Of a DNA stretch of 21,015 nucleotides, positions 11,601 to 20,957 are shown piece after piece. This stretch comes from Mnemiopsis leidyi (Eukaryota > Ctenophora > Tentaculata > Lobata > Bolinopsidae): the NCBI GenBank assembly GCA_000226015.1, contig JH152953.1, forward strand, positions 1 to 21,015. Reading direction: 5' to 3'. The notes under the pieces are model-generated. The model did not search any database. It had not been told where the DNA came from and saw nothing but the letters and a program-made list of their open reading frames with translations. How positions within the stretch are numbered: the stretch's first letter is position 1; each line of letters starts with the position of its first letter. Both the position numbers and the translations under genes were made by a program.

Positions 11601-13658
11601 AACTATCCATAAACGTGACGAAAATTAAGCCCGACTTCAGATAATATGATACAATGATTGCTAGCATATTTCTCATTCTTATATTAGTAACTGAATTTTC
11701 AGTTATGTTAATCCTTCGGATCCAGAAATAACTTATCGCGTTATTACTTTGTTAGCACTTATAGTTTAGTCAACTATTTCAGAATCTTGTAAATATATGG
11801 TAAAGTTTTCGCGGCATTTGGAGTTAACGAATTACTTTCCATAACGACTGGATCTGATAATTTCTGATACAACGCCCACTATACTGAGTTTTAACTTATT
11901 GATAGAGTAAATCATAGTTTTTGAACTTTAATATCAAATATCATGTTGATGCATAGCACTTCCCAGATCATTTTATACTTCACGAAATTTTATCACATCT
12001 CATTGGCGAAATTCTAAAACATCTACACCTACTTTTCGACCGATAGAAAGAAAATAAAACGACACGCCCTTTTCTGCCAGCCTCTATAGGTCGATAAGCT
12101 CCTGAACTCTAGGGGGTTACTTACCCAGTTGCTAAGGGACGGGTCGATAAGTTCCTGAACTCTAGGGGTTACTTACCCAGTTGCTAAGGGACGGGTCGAT
12201 AAGTTCCTGAACCATAGGGGTTACTTACCCAGTTGCTAAGGGACGGGTCGATAAGTTCCTGAACTCTAGGAGGTTCAAACTCCACATTCTCTACAAAAGA
12301 ATCCCTTCCCTCGCCATCACTGTCGTCCTCGTCATCTTCCTCAAACCTAGACATTAGACAAGTAAATATGAAGGCTTATAATTTCATTGGTGAGCACGGA
12401 ATACAGCAATACTCTGAGTAGCCGAATTAACTAAAATGACATGTGTCTAGTGAGCCTAAAAGAATAAAACATGGAATTATTGGTATTTTCTTGCGTCATC
12501 TTACTTGTAATAGTCTACGGGTGAAATGTGAGTTCCAGCACTTATTCTGGCGATCTGTGCTCTCAAATAGTTGATCTCAGTCCCAGGGAAAGGAGGGTAA
12601 CTGATAACAGCAGCTTCCAAATTTCCTGTGAAGAACTTCTTGATTTGTCGTGCACACACAATCTGTGCAGGAGTAACGGGCGGCAGTTTTGTCCATTCGC
12701 CGCCGGGTTCGTTACAGACGAAGTATGTTTTCTTGTTGCAACCAGTTCCGGTTTCCTCCTTCGGGATAACTGGAGGAGGCTTGTAGTCAGGAGTTGGAAG
12801 ATTATCATCCTCCCCCTCCTTGGCTTCGTCAGCTTCTTCCTCCCTCGACTCTTCTCCTTCTTCCTCCTCTCCTTCCTGTCCTTCTTCATCTCCTTCCCTG
12901 TATTCCACCTGAAACGTGATTGCTCTCAATTGTTGAAGGTTATCGAAACGTTGTTAGATGCTAGTTAGATGCTAGTTCATTTTTCATGAGCACAAAAGAA
13001 TGATTCACTCAAATTTACCTCTGCGACAATGTAATTCTTCTCAGTTCCCAGAATCTTGCCCCAGAATCTCACTGATTGAAGGGTATGAGTGTCCACCAAC
13101 TTCTTCAAAGCAAGGAATATCCTGAACGTCTCTTCTCGGCCGAGACCTAGACCGGCTTGCTCAAAGTAGTGAGCTGTGTCCATCAGATCGGGAAGCGGCA
13201 TCTCAACTTCATCCTCTGGCTCTGGTTCAGCTTCTTCGCTTGGCTTTTCGAACAGCTTGTTTTGGACATTTGCCAGTTCTACCTCTTGTGATGCTGGTCG
13301 TACGTCCTGCAGCTTTTTAGTTAGGTTAGAAACCAACGTTAACATAAGGTCCACGTATAGAGGTAAACAAGATTTATGAACGTGAAGAAGGTCAAATCGT
13401 GTACTAAAGATAATTTGACAGAACTTATAGATTGATCACTTTGTAAAGACTTACAGATGAAGGGTCGCCTGCAGGAGCAAATTTGTTTGTTTTAACTTCT
13501 TTTGATAAACTTTCAAGCAAATCCACTGAGTTTGGTGTCCTGTTCTCCAAAATTTTGTGCATCACAGAGCACAAATGATCGTAAAGATTGAGCTTGGAGT
13601 CTGGACTCTCCTGTTGCAAGAATGCCTTGGCATTCTGAATCATAGTCTCCGACGCCAT
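8652..13658 (-). CDS. RSPH4A: Radial spoke head protein RSPH4A/RSPH6A homologue, copy 2 (8 coding exons, 511 aa)
   Basis: Second spoke-head paralogue, colinear with copy 1 over its whole length. Coding exons: 13658-13455, 13306-13019, 12908-12505, 12346-12229, 9865-9779, 9548-9320, 9190-9108, 8774-8652 (stop TAG). All junctions are GT-AG and phases join to one 1536-nt frame. Landmarks: [38 protein letters not shown] (split by intron 2), [77 protein letters not shown] (split by intron 6) and a tail ending in acidic residues. It has introns at four sites where copy 1 is uninterrupted. Intron 4 is 2363 bp, its donor lies in a 52-bp tandem repeat, and no canonical AATAAA is seen within about 800 bp after the stop. 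The frame is intact, so it is probably functional; the divergence from copy 1 points to an old duplication. Confidence 0.9.
9866..12228 (-). other. Large intron 4 of RSPH4A/6A copy 2, no recognised gene
   Basis: This 2.36-kb intron separates the NW and HH codons of a motif (NWVHH) that is continuous in copy 1. Apart from the 52-bp repeats at its donor end I see AT-rich, unstructured sequence. Short open stretches near 10450-10653 (plus) and 10542-10724 (minus) overlap each other and match nothing I know. CACGTG occurs twice 22 bp apart (10543 and 10565), and a near-perfect 21-bp palindrome centred on CTCCCTGCCAGGGAG lies at about 11238-11258. The intron could hide an old transposon copy, but I cannot identify one. 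Confidence 0.7.
12089..12270. repeat. 52-bp tandem repeat spanning the exon 4 donor of RSPH4A/6A copy 2
   Basis: About 3.5 units with start-to-start offsets of 53, 52 and 52 bp (TCGATAAG at 12091, 12144, 12196, 12248). On the minus strand each complete unit joins the last ~40 coding bases of exon 4, ending in AACTGG, to the donor and first intron bases GTAAGTAACC. The rightmost unit is the real exon end; the others lie in the intron. Units are nearly identical (one carries ACCATAGG instead of ACTCTAGG, one has an extra G), so expansion is recent compared with the gene duplication. Confidence 0.95.
12953..12974. repeat. 11-bp tandem duplication in intron 2 of copy 2
   Basis: GTTAGATGCTA occurs twice in a row between exons 2 and 3 of RSPH4A/6A copy 2. 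Confidence 0.85.
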
Positions 13659-14234
13659 ACTCCCTAGAATACATTTGGTCAGCATGAATATTGAATAAGT
13701 ATCTGCAAACAACTTTTCAGAAGTTTTGTTAAATGAAGCTTTTTAAGTGTTACAAAGCACACACACACCGCACAAGATTCTGAACTATTAAGTCAAGCAA
13801 AACACACGACTAGACGTAGAAATTGGGTATATTCTAGAAAAAAACAAAAATAAATACAATAATACTTTGTACACAAAATAAAATGGTTCTGATGGGAATG
13901 TCAAATTCCAAAAGTCTGGCTTTCAGCAAAACCCCGGTCCGAAAGCACCCGGCATATGTCAAATTTCTGAAAAGTAAAATCTACAGCAGCACTAAAAATT
14001 GTCCTAATACTAATGAAACCTCTGCACACTGTCTACAACGTTACTGCGTTTGTTAGTCAAAACTGTCAGGATGTATTCATGATCATTGTAGTCGCAATAT
14101 ATAAACCGTGGATGAAATTTTACCCGGAAAAAGAAACTTGAAATACAAATGAAAACGTCACGCCCGAAACCAAAATGTCAATAACCGTCAAGAAAGAACA
14201 AAAACAAGATATCAGGTTCCAATCACATAATTAC

Positions 14235-14310
14235 CTATCATGCTGATGTGTAGTGAACATGCAGTAAGTTATCGGAGTCAGAGAACAAATACAGACCGCT
14301 CAATTTATCT
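14235..14310 (-). other. Inferred non-coding first exon of RSPH4A/6A copy 2
   Basis: A donor (ATGATAG followed by GTAATT) lies at 14235/14234, and an acceptor (TATTCTAG) lies at 13664, five bases before the ATG of copy 2. This gives a 5'UTR intron of about 571 bp and places the X-box close upstream. The 5' end of the exon is not visible; 14310 is a rough guess. No transcript evidence is available here. Confidence 0.4.
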
Positions 14311-14339
14311 GTGTTTTGTGAAATACGCTTATAGTTACC

Positions 14340-14353
14340 GTTGCCATGGAAAT
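14340..14353 (-). promoter_or_regulatory. X-box (RFX transcription factor site) upstream of RSPH4A/6A copy 2
   Basis: GTTGCCATGGAAAT matches the RFX X-box consensus GTTNCC-AT-RGNAAC at 13 of 14 positions (last base T instead of C). RFX factors switch on ciliary genes in animals, usually within about 150 bp of the start site. It sits about 105 bp upstream of the inferred donor of the non-coding first exon of copy 2 (14235), in the gap between the two spoke genes. The motif is near palindromic, so strand is assigned from the gene it would serve. Confidence 0.7.
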
Positions 14354-14454
14354 TCATTAATTTCGCTGCGCGCGACTGCAGAAAAATCGCACTTTTATTA
14401 TACCTAAAACTTAGCGCGCCACAAAAACGTTCTTAAATGACTGAGACCGATGGC

Positions 14455-14460
14455 TTTATT
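14455..14460 (-). terminator. Polyadenylation signal of RSPH4A/6A copy 1
   Basis: Canonical AATAAA on the minus strand, 78 bp past the stop codon of copy 1 and about 100 bp before the X-box assigned to copy 2. Confidence 0.65.
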
Positions 14461-14537
14461 CTACTAAATCAACTGCTTCTTTACAAAGCATGTACGATTA
14501 GCTGAAACTCCCCAGTCCAAACGGCGTGATTCGTCGT

Positions 14538-16597
14538 TTAATCGTCCTCTTCCTCGTCGTCCTGCATTTCTGCCTCCTCCGCTTCACGTTCTAACTGTTC
14601 CTGCTGCATCGCAAGAAGTGCTTGTTCGTCAGCTACTGTGGGATCTGGAACCTCTGTGACCTGGAATAAAGAATTGCTTAGTTACGTTAACGTTACATGA
14701 CAATTCAGAAAGCCAAATCAACGTGCCAAACAAGGGGACATATTAAAACTGACGAAGTTGTTACCTCCAAATCAGTGAGGTATTCCTCGAAAACTGGTGG
14801 TGGTGGGGGCGGACTGTAATTTTCAGAGCTGTACTTGTGTCCGAATCCGATATACACATTCTCGAACTTCTTGTCGAAACCAAACGTACAGGCGCCGGGC
14901 CAAGTGTTCGACCGGAGTACGGCGACAGAGTAAGCGGGGACCAGGTCGGAGGAGCGCGATGCGGACCATGCGGGGAGTCCATCTACGTCGCTGTCTTGAT
15001 TAATCATGGTGAGAAGAGGCGGACCTTCTTCTTGTTGGGGCTCGTCTGGATCTTCGTTCTCTTCTTCTTCTTCGTCCTATCGACACGATATTATTTGAAA
15101 TCTCATCCATATAGAGGAAATAGCTCAAGACAATATATTGGTACGTGACAAAATATAAAACCAAGAGTTAAATATAAAATCAAGAGGTAAAGGGACCTGT
15201 AACAAAATGGTATGATAAATTGACTGTGCAAAAACAGAAGCCAATAAATTGGAAATACAATAACTGATCTCATTCAGGTAATCACAATAAAAATACGACT
15301 GCTTAAAACACAAACCATCATAGTACGTAAATGTTTAAAACACCTTACACTTTGACGTCATGAAAATGTCTATCTCACCCACCTCGTCGAACTCCTCATT
15401 TTCTGTCTTCATAGCAGGATTAACCCACTGACACCTGCCTTGAGGAAGAATGTGTTGCATGTGATGCACCCAGTTGTTGAGAGACGGGTCTACCAGCTCA
15501 TATACAGGTAGGGGCTCAAACTCCACGTTCAAAGTGTACGAGTCGCGCCCTTCACCGTCGCTATCATCGTCATCATCCTCTTCAAATCTAAACAGATAAG
15601 CATATGTCATATCCAAATGCTTAAAAATACTACTTAGCACTCAATCATCTATTAAGATGTGAGTTTAAAGGACAGTTTCGTCATTAAGTCATGCACAAGA
15701 CTGAATAGAAATTACTTACTTATAATAATCAATAGGACTGATGTGTGTGGCAGCGCTGATTCGTGCGATCTGTGCCCGTAGATAATTCATCTCCAGACCA
15801 GGGAAAGGAGGATAACTGATGACGGGAGCGTTCAGGTTTCCCGTGAAGAACTTCTTAATCTGTCGCGCGCTCACGATCTCAGCAGGATCTACTGGTGGCA
15901 GTTTGATCCACTCCGTTCCCGGCTCATTGCAGACAAAGTATGTTTTCTTGTTACAACCCGTACCGTTTTCTTCTCGCGGAATTTTAGGTGGTTGTTTAAA
16001 GTCGGGTTTGGGAACCTCGTCTTCTTCGTTCTTCTCATCTTCCTCCTCTTCCTCGGCGACCTTCTCCTCTACTTCTTCTTCTTCACCCTCCTCATCTTCA
16101 GCACCTTCACGATATTCTACCTCAGCAACTATGTAGTTCTTCACGGTCCCGAATATTTTCCCCCAGAAGCGCACATTCTGGAGGGTGTGTGTATCTACAA
16201 GGTTCTTCAGAGCCAAGAAAATTTTGAAGGTCTCCTCCCGGCCCAAACCCACGCCGGCTTGCTCAAAATAGTAAGAAATATCCATTAAATCCGGTAGTGG
16301 CATTTCTACTTCATCCTCAGGCTCTGGGTCTGCATCCTCCACATTTGTCCTTTCAAACAAACTCGACTGAAGTTTTGCCACCAACACTTCCTGCTCATCA
16401 ATAACTCGACTTTCTGGCTCAGCACTGTGTTTCTTCTCCAAAGAGAGATCCTCGAACACATCCACCGAGTTTTGGGTTCGCTCTTCCAGAACACTGTGAA
16501 TGATGGAACAGAGATGATCGTACACATTCAGTTTGTTGTCTGGATTTTCCTGTTTTAAGAACGCTTTAGCTTCGTCGATCATCGCTTGAGACGCCAT
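14538..16597 (-). CDS. RSPH4A: Radial spoke head protein RSPH4A/RSPH6A homologue, copy 1 (4 exons, 505 aa)
   Basis: Core protein of the radial spoke head, which contacts the central pair in 9+2 motile cilia. Human RSPH4A loss causes primary ciliary dyskinesia. Exons: 16597-15720, 15587-15383, 15076-14765, 14660-14538 (stop TAA); phases join exactly. The Radial_spoke (RSP4/6) family is recognised from YDHLCS (26-31), [20 protein letters not shown] (100-119), [12 protein letters not shown] (154-165), TYFVCNEPG (219-227), RQIKKFFTG (245-253), SYPPFPG and [11 protein letters not shown] (271-281) in exon 1, then [31 protein letters not shown] and a C-terminal acidic tail. Acidic spacers lie near 166-194 and in exons 2-3. 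The start chosen is MASQAM, matching MASETM in copy 2. Upstream frame to 16810 is open, but a GTAAGT donor at 16675 and an acceptor before the ATG suggest a short 5'UTR intron. Odd: GFGHKY where copy 2 and the family have GWGHKY. Confidence 0.93.
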
Positions 16598-17026
16598 CCC
16601 TGTCTGTGAATTTTTCAGAATGATAAGGCGGGTTTTTAATATTTTGAAGATGAAAATTGATCTTGGGAAACTTACATGTTTCCCGTAAACACACAATACA
16701 TTAGTGGTTCGGTCAAAAAATCTAAAAACCACCATGTCTGTTACTACGAGTAATATTACTAGCAATAAAACTATTCTTGGTAGTAAAATCTGATTAGATA
16801 AAACATTCAAATAACAACATTGTACATTTACAAATACTTTGAATGGAATGTAACTTCATCTTCATAACGAATCAGAGCAGTTAAAGGAGTCATAGTATAC
16901 TGCTCAATCACTGCACTCAGCCCTACCAATCTGCTCAAGTCTGATTACACAACAAAATTCCAGGCTGACACTGTATTAATGTAACAATACTCTGTCCAGC
17001 AACCTTAACTTATATAAATCTCTTCA

Positions 17027-17144
17027 AATAGCATCAGTGAAGCAAAGTCCTTACTCCTTGTAATATATCAGCTGTTTATAACCACAATCAACTTTCCTCC
17101 AATAGCATCAGTGGAGCAAAGTCCTTGTAATATATCAACTGTTT
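17027..17144 (-). repeat. Direct duplication of the 3' coding tail of DRC8 into its 3' flank
   Basis: The segment at 17101-17144, inside the last exon and encoding roughly QLIYYKDFAPLMLL, is repeated at 17027-17077, starting about 11 bp after the stop codon. The second copy differs by a few substitutions and a 7-bp insertion (itself a local ACTCCTT duplication), so it no longer encodes the tail. Offset between copies is 74 bp. Confidence 0.85.
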
Positions 17145-18027
17145 GTCCTGGTCTATCGCCGCTGATAACATCTCGTCCATCTCCTCTGTTGTGAAGGCTT
17201 CTCCTTCTGTTGTCATGTAGCGCTGGAGTTCCTCCGGCGTGAGGTATCCTTTTAGTTCTTTGTCTAGAACTTCGAACGCTTTGATTATCCTGGAGTGATG
17301 GGGGTCAGTCGTCACTTAGGTTAAACTATTATGCAACAATCTATCTTACATTAAAATTAAGGATCCAAAACCCATCAACCTACCAACCCGCTTAGGCATG
17401 AATCAGACACATAGGCATGAATCAGACACATACGGAGAAACATGAACAGACACGAATACGGATATAATACAGACAGATAAACATACAGATAAACAGACAG
17501 ATAAACATGCAGACAAACGGACAGACATACAAACAGACACACGAACCTGTCTTCAGGCTCGGGCCGGTATCTGCTCTTGTCCATGAGAACTCGTGTCATC
17601 ATAGGTTCAAACCTCTCGTACCTCACGTAGCCGGTCGGCTCGTCCTCTTCTACTTCAGCGATCATGTCGTTAAGTTCACCTTCAGTCGGGAAACATCCCA
17701 GTGATCTGCAGAGTTTTAGATTCTAACAGATTTCAAAAACAGAGATTCTGAGATTTGATCTAAGGATAAACATAATCGGCATATTTTAAAAACAATTCTA
17801 GAATCCATGCAATCAGTTTTACTTTTCTTATAAACAAATTCTTTGAACTATCAGAAAGGTCAACTCAGTTCAAAAGACTCACACCTAATGATAGTGCCGA
17901 CTTCTCGCATGTCGACTGTATCGTTGTTTTCATGGTCGAATATGGAGAAGGCGTCCTTCACCAACTTCTGCATCTCCAGCAGGGCTGGATCCTCCACCTT
18001 TCCACCACCTTCTCCGTTTGTCGCCAT
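17088..18027 (-). CDS. EFCAB2: Dynein regulatory complex subunit 8 (EFCAB2/DRC8), 3 exons, 167 aa
   Basis: EF-hand subunit of the nexin-dynein regulatory complex, the link between doublet microtubules that coordinates dynein activity in motile cilia. Exons: 18027-17885, 17705-17547, 17289-17088 (stop TGA); both introns are GT-AG and in phase. An EF-hand loop at residues 31-42 (DHENNDTVDMRE) has acidic or Asn residues at positions 1, 3, 5, 9 and 12, but Asp replaces the usual Gly at position 6. A weaker loop is at about 110-121 (DKELKGYLTPEE). Family landmarks include GTIIRSLGC, EVEEDEPTGYVRYERF, RYRPEPEDR, AFEVLD and EEMDEMLSAAID. Human EFCAB2 is about 162 aa, so this copy looks full length. 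It lies 460 bp after IFT46 and 490 bp before the first radial spoke gene. The second intron carries GT-rich simple sequence, and a near-copy of the last coding segment follows the stop. Confidence 0.93.
17393..17430. repeat. 19-bp perfect tandem duplication in DRC8 intron 2
   Basis: TAGGCATGAATCAGACACA occurs twice back to back, at 17393-17411 and 17412-17430, inside the second intron of DRC8. Confidence 0.9.
17431..17545. repeat. Degenerate CAGA/CAAA simple sequence in DRC8 intron 2
   Basis: Irregular tetranucleotide-like run (ACAGATAAACA, GCAGACAAACGGACAGACA) extending up to the donor of exon 2. On the minus strand it reads TGTTTGTCTGT-like, resembling the GT-rich tract at 1.25-1.54 kb. 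The open frame across it is read-through from exon 2, not coding. Confidence 0.8.
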
Positions 18028-18290
18028 CCTATTGTATGGGTAGGTCCGGTTAGAATGGTTTCACTTGCTTGTGTAATCAATTTCGAAAAACAGCTTCTAT
18101 TTTTCCGCTTAATATTATAGTATTTTTTCTTATGAAATATCCAACACTCAAAATGACACCTTGAACTCTTCAAATCAAAATGATTCTTCATAGATAACAT
18201 GAACAGCAACGTAAAAGCCAGTTACAGTTTTTGCATTAAAGCACTTATTCAAGAAGTCTCACACCCATTGCTACATAATTTCAGCGAGCA

Positions 18291-18296
18291 TTTATT
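18291..18296 (-). terminator. Candidate polyadenylation signal of IFT46
   Basis: AATAAA on the minus strand, about 190 bp after the IFT46 stop and still upstream of the DRC8 start at 18027. It is the first canonical hexamer I found after the stop. No downstream element was tested. Confidence 0.5.
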
Positions 18297-18487
18297 ATGA
18301 GATATCTCTAAGCTACCTTAGACCATGATCCAGCATGGCTAAGATAACATTCAAAATTTGATAGTGACGTCAAATAACTTGGATACATACATCTTAGTTC
18401 AAACAAATTTTCGTCCCTGAATACTTTTTCACCGTATAACGGTGCTAGCTCGCACATCAAACAAAGTAAAAGGAAAAATTAGATCTC

Positions 18488-20957
18488 TCATCCGTTTTGA
18501 TTGTCCACGTTCTCGTTGTTTTCACGTTGATTGAGGTGTTGAAAATGTTGAGAGTTTTTGAACTCCGAGTAGAGGGTGAAGAGCAAGTGTAGGGAGTGAA
18601 TCCTGTTCCTGAAGTTTTTATCGTCAACTACACCATATGTAAAATTTTTTTATTTTGAGGATTTTTCTAATTTTGAGGATTTTTAAACTGGTTTTGCAGA
18701 TATAAATTGATTAAAATTAATCCCGGCCATTATTATATTGCAGGCACAAGGAACATTTAATCAAACTTACTATGAAATGCTAAAGAATTTTAAATGTTTG
18801 ATATTAATATACTATTCCTTACACATGTGTGGGAATATCGAGGATATTACAGATAATGTCAACATAGTCCTTCAGTTCGCAGTCCAGGTCTGCGCTTGGC
18901 AGGTTTACTTTTGACAGGAGCTCTTCAACTTCACTCGGCCACTCCTGAAAGGATTTAACTCTGAAGTTGACTAAGCAAACGGATCAACAAAGGAAAACAT
19001 GTATAACACTTCACGCGCATTTTGTCGCCATTGTCATGTCTATTGTTGTGCTATTCCTTTGCAAGGTTATTTCCGTCATCTTACTTAACGCTCAATACTT
19101 TTTGAAGACCATTAAATAAAGGAAATAACAAATCAGCACTTGCAGGGGACCTAAGTGGACACGTTTTTTTGGCATGAAAAACATTTCAATAGAACAGTAC
19201 TGTAAATATGTAAAAGTTAGGTACCTCCATCAACATATCAATGTCAGGCATGTTTTTAGCATAGTGAACGCTGGGAGGGGGTTTTTGTCTATGGAGCTCG
19301 GAGATGTTGTTGATCCAACTTTCAATAGCTCTGGGATTCTTCTCGGCTGACTCGACACTAGAGACCTGGTGACAAGAGCTGTGTAAAACGTGATTTAAAG
19401 AAATTTGTAGAACCTGCTGCTAAAGTTTTTCAAATCTTACTGTGTATTCCAGTTCAGTTCATTGTAATAAGCTCAGCTCGCTTATTGGGTTACAAAGGTG
19501 ATTAATCAAACCCATTTAATTTGAACCGAATTAGTTAAGAGATACCTGCATGGCTCTGAAATGAGTCTGTTTGGTGATGGCTCGAATTTGCAAGTCCAAC
19601 ACAGTTGGATCTGACTGCTTGGCACACGGTTCATCAATACATGCAAGACCCAACTTGTCAACTTTGTTATCAGGACGGGGCACTGTGATGAAAGCATCTA
19701 TGTCTCCAACAGCAGGGATAAAGTCAGGGATAAAAGGTTTGAGTTTGTGGTCCAGTTCAACCTGAAATTGTAGTGTTAATAAATCCACCTAAATTAAGGT
19801 TTATCAAATGAATAGATAGTATTCACCATATTCTTCATCATAATCAAATATTATTCCATAAGTAACCAATAAATATTTTATGCCAAATGAATTGATCGAA
19901 TTTGCAGTTGTGTATTTTTATATTTCAGATGGGCGTGATCCCCGTTCTAGGAGGCTGTTTTACACAACCCATGCAGGATTATATTTATCAATTAAGATTT
20001 ATAATATATCATTTGTGAAAGTTCTAAATTAAAAAGTAATTAATTAAATATTTCAACATAGCAATTTTGCCTTGAAAGCGAAATTGGTCAATCACCTGTT
20101 GGGGAGTATATCGACCAATGTATTGGAACAACTCTTTGATATCTGCAGAAACAGGGAGGTTCTCAAAGTCAGCAGGGTTATATCCACCCTCAAAGGTAGC
20201 AACCCTCTCATCACCATCATCTTCCTCTTCTGTGCTGTCATCTTCATCATCTATTTGCATTCCACCAACTAGTTTCTTTGGCTGTGCCTCATTTTGTGTA
20301 GAACTGTACCTGTTTGAAATGAATCTGTGAGTTTATGTTTATAGTAGATCTGTTAATTTGTAATAAATCTAAGTCTGACACTATACTTTTGGGAGAATGA
20401 TATACATTAAAATATTGTCACAGGTGTTAGCCCTAAGCAGTACAAAAAACAATAACCCAGTTTGTATGTCATCATCCTCTTCCTCATCTTCTTCTTCTTC
20501 CTCGTCAGAACAATGAGACAAGTTTGGCTGCATTGGCTGAGCTCTTGGTGTTATTGAAAGTGCTGTTGGGACATCTTCTGCATCACTCACATCAACACTC
20601 TCATCATAAGGAAGGTTGCTGACAGGTCTGTCTTCCTCCATATACCCTACACCATAAGAATAGTATAGGAACAATTTTTACCCCAAGCATTCCAAAACAA
20701 TCTAGTGATATAATGGTCACAATTTCCACCATGACCATTACCACACCAGCAAAAAATCCTTGGTGAAAATGGGGAATTAAAATTTGGCCACATTTTTCGA
20801 GTGATTAACGAGTTTTACAATTTTTTCCCGTCTGCAATATTAACCATGCAATGGAAAGAGAAGTATATCTTTCATCTTTTCACATAAATATTATAAAATT
20901 TATATAAAAAATTTACATCAGTCGAGAGCACTTACGATCGTTGAAGTCATCATCCAT
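18488..20957 (-). CDS. IFT46: Intraflagellar transport protein 46 (IFT46), 7 exons, 341 aa
   Basis: Subunit of the IFT-B complex, which moves cargo along the axoneme; in the family the C-terminal part binds IFT52 and the N-terminal part is linked to outer-arm dynein import. Exons (minus strand): 20957-20936, 20646-20457, 20309-20096, 19761-19546, 19365-19225, 18944-18823, 18608-18488 (stop TGA). All junctions are GT-AG and in phase. Residues 1-113 are low-complexity and acidic (runs near 54-67 and 91-105). The conserved IFT46 domain begins near residue 114 and includes ADFENLPVS, LDHKLKPFIPDFIPAVGDID (residues ~145-164), KQSDPTVL, WINNISELHR and HSLHLLFTLYSEFKNSQHF. The first ATG in exon 1 follows an in-frame TAA, so it is the best start unless an upstream exon splices in. 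Human IFT46 is about 304 aa; the extra length here is N-terminal acidic sequence. First of four co-oriented ciliary genes. Confidence 0.93.

Noticed and set aside
12528..12968. 146-codon plus-strand frame
   Set aside because: Antisense shadow of exon 3 of RSPH4A/6A copy 2; its Phe/Leu/Ser-rich part mirrors the acidic Glu repeat.
14837..15148. 103-codon plus-strand frame
   Set aside because: Antisense shadow of exon 3 of copy 1, running into intron.
15992..16288. Plus-strand frame resembling a membrane protein
   Set aside because: Antisense of the Glu-rich spacer of copy 1; TTC/CTC codons create false hydrophobic segments.
15720..16810. 364-codon reading frame starting upstream of MASQAM, with a hydrophobic N-terminus
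   Set aside because: Copy 2 and the family start at the MAS methionine. The extension has no similarity, is AT-rich, and contains a GTAAGT donor and an acceptor that suggest a 5'UTR intron.
17600..17620. GGTTCAAACC, tRNA T-loop-like string
   Set aside because: It is coding sequence of DRC8 exon 2.
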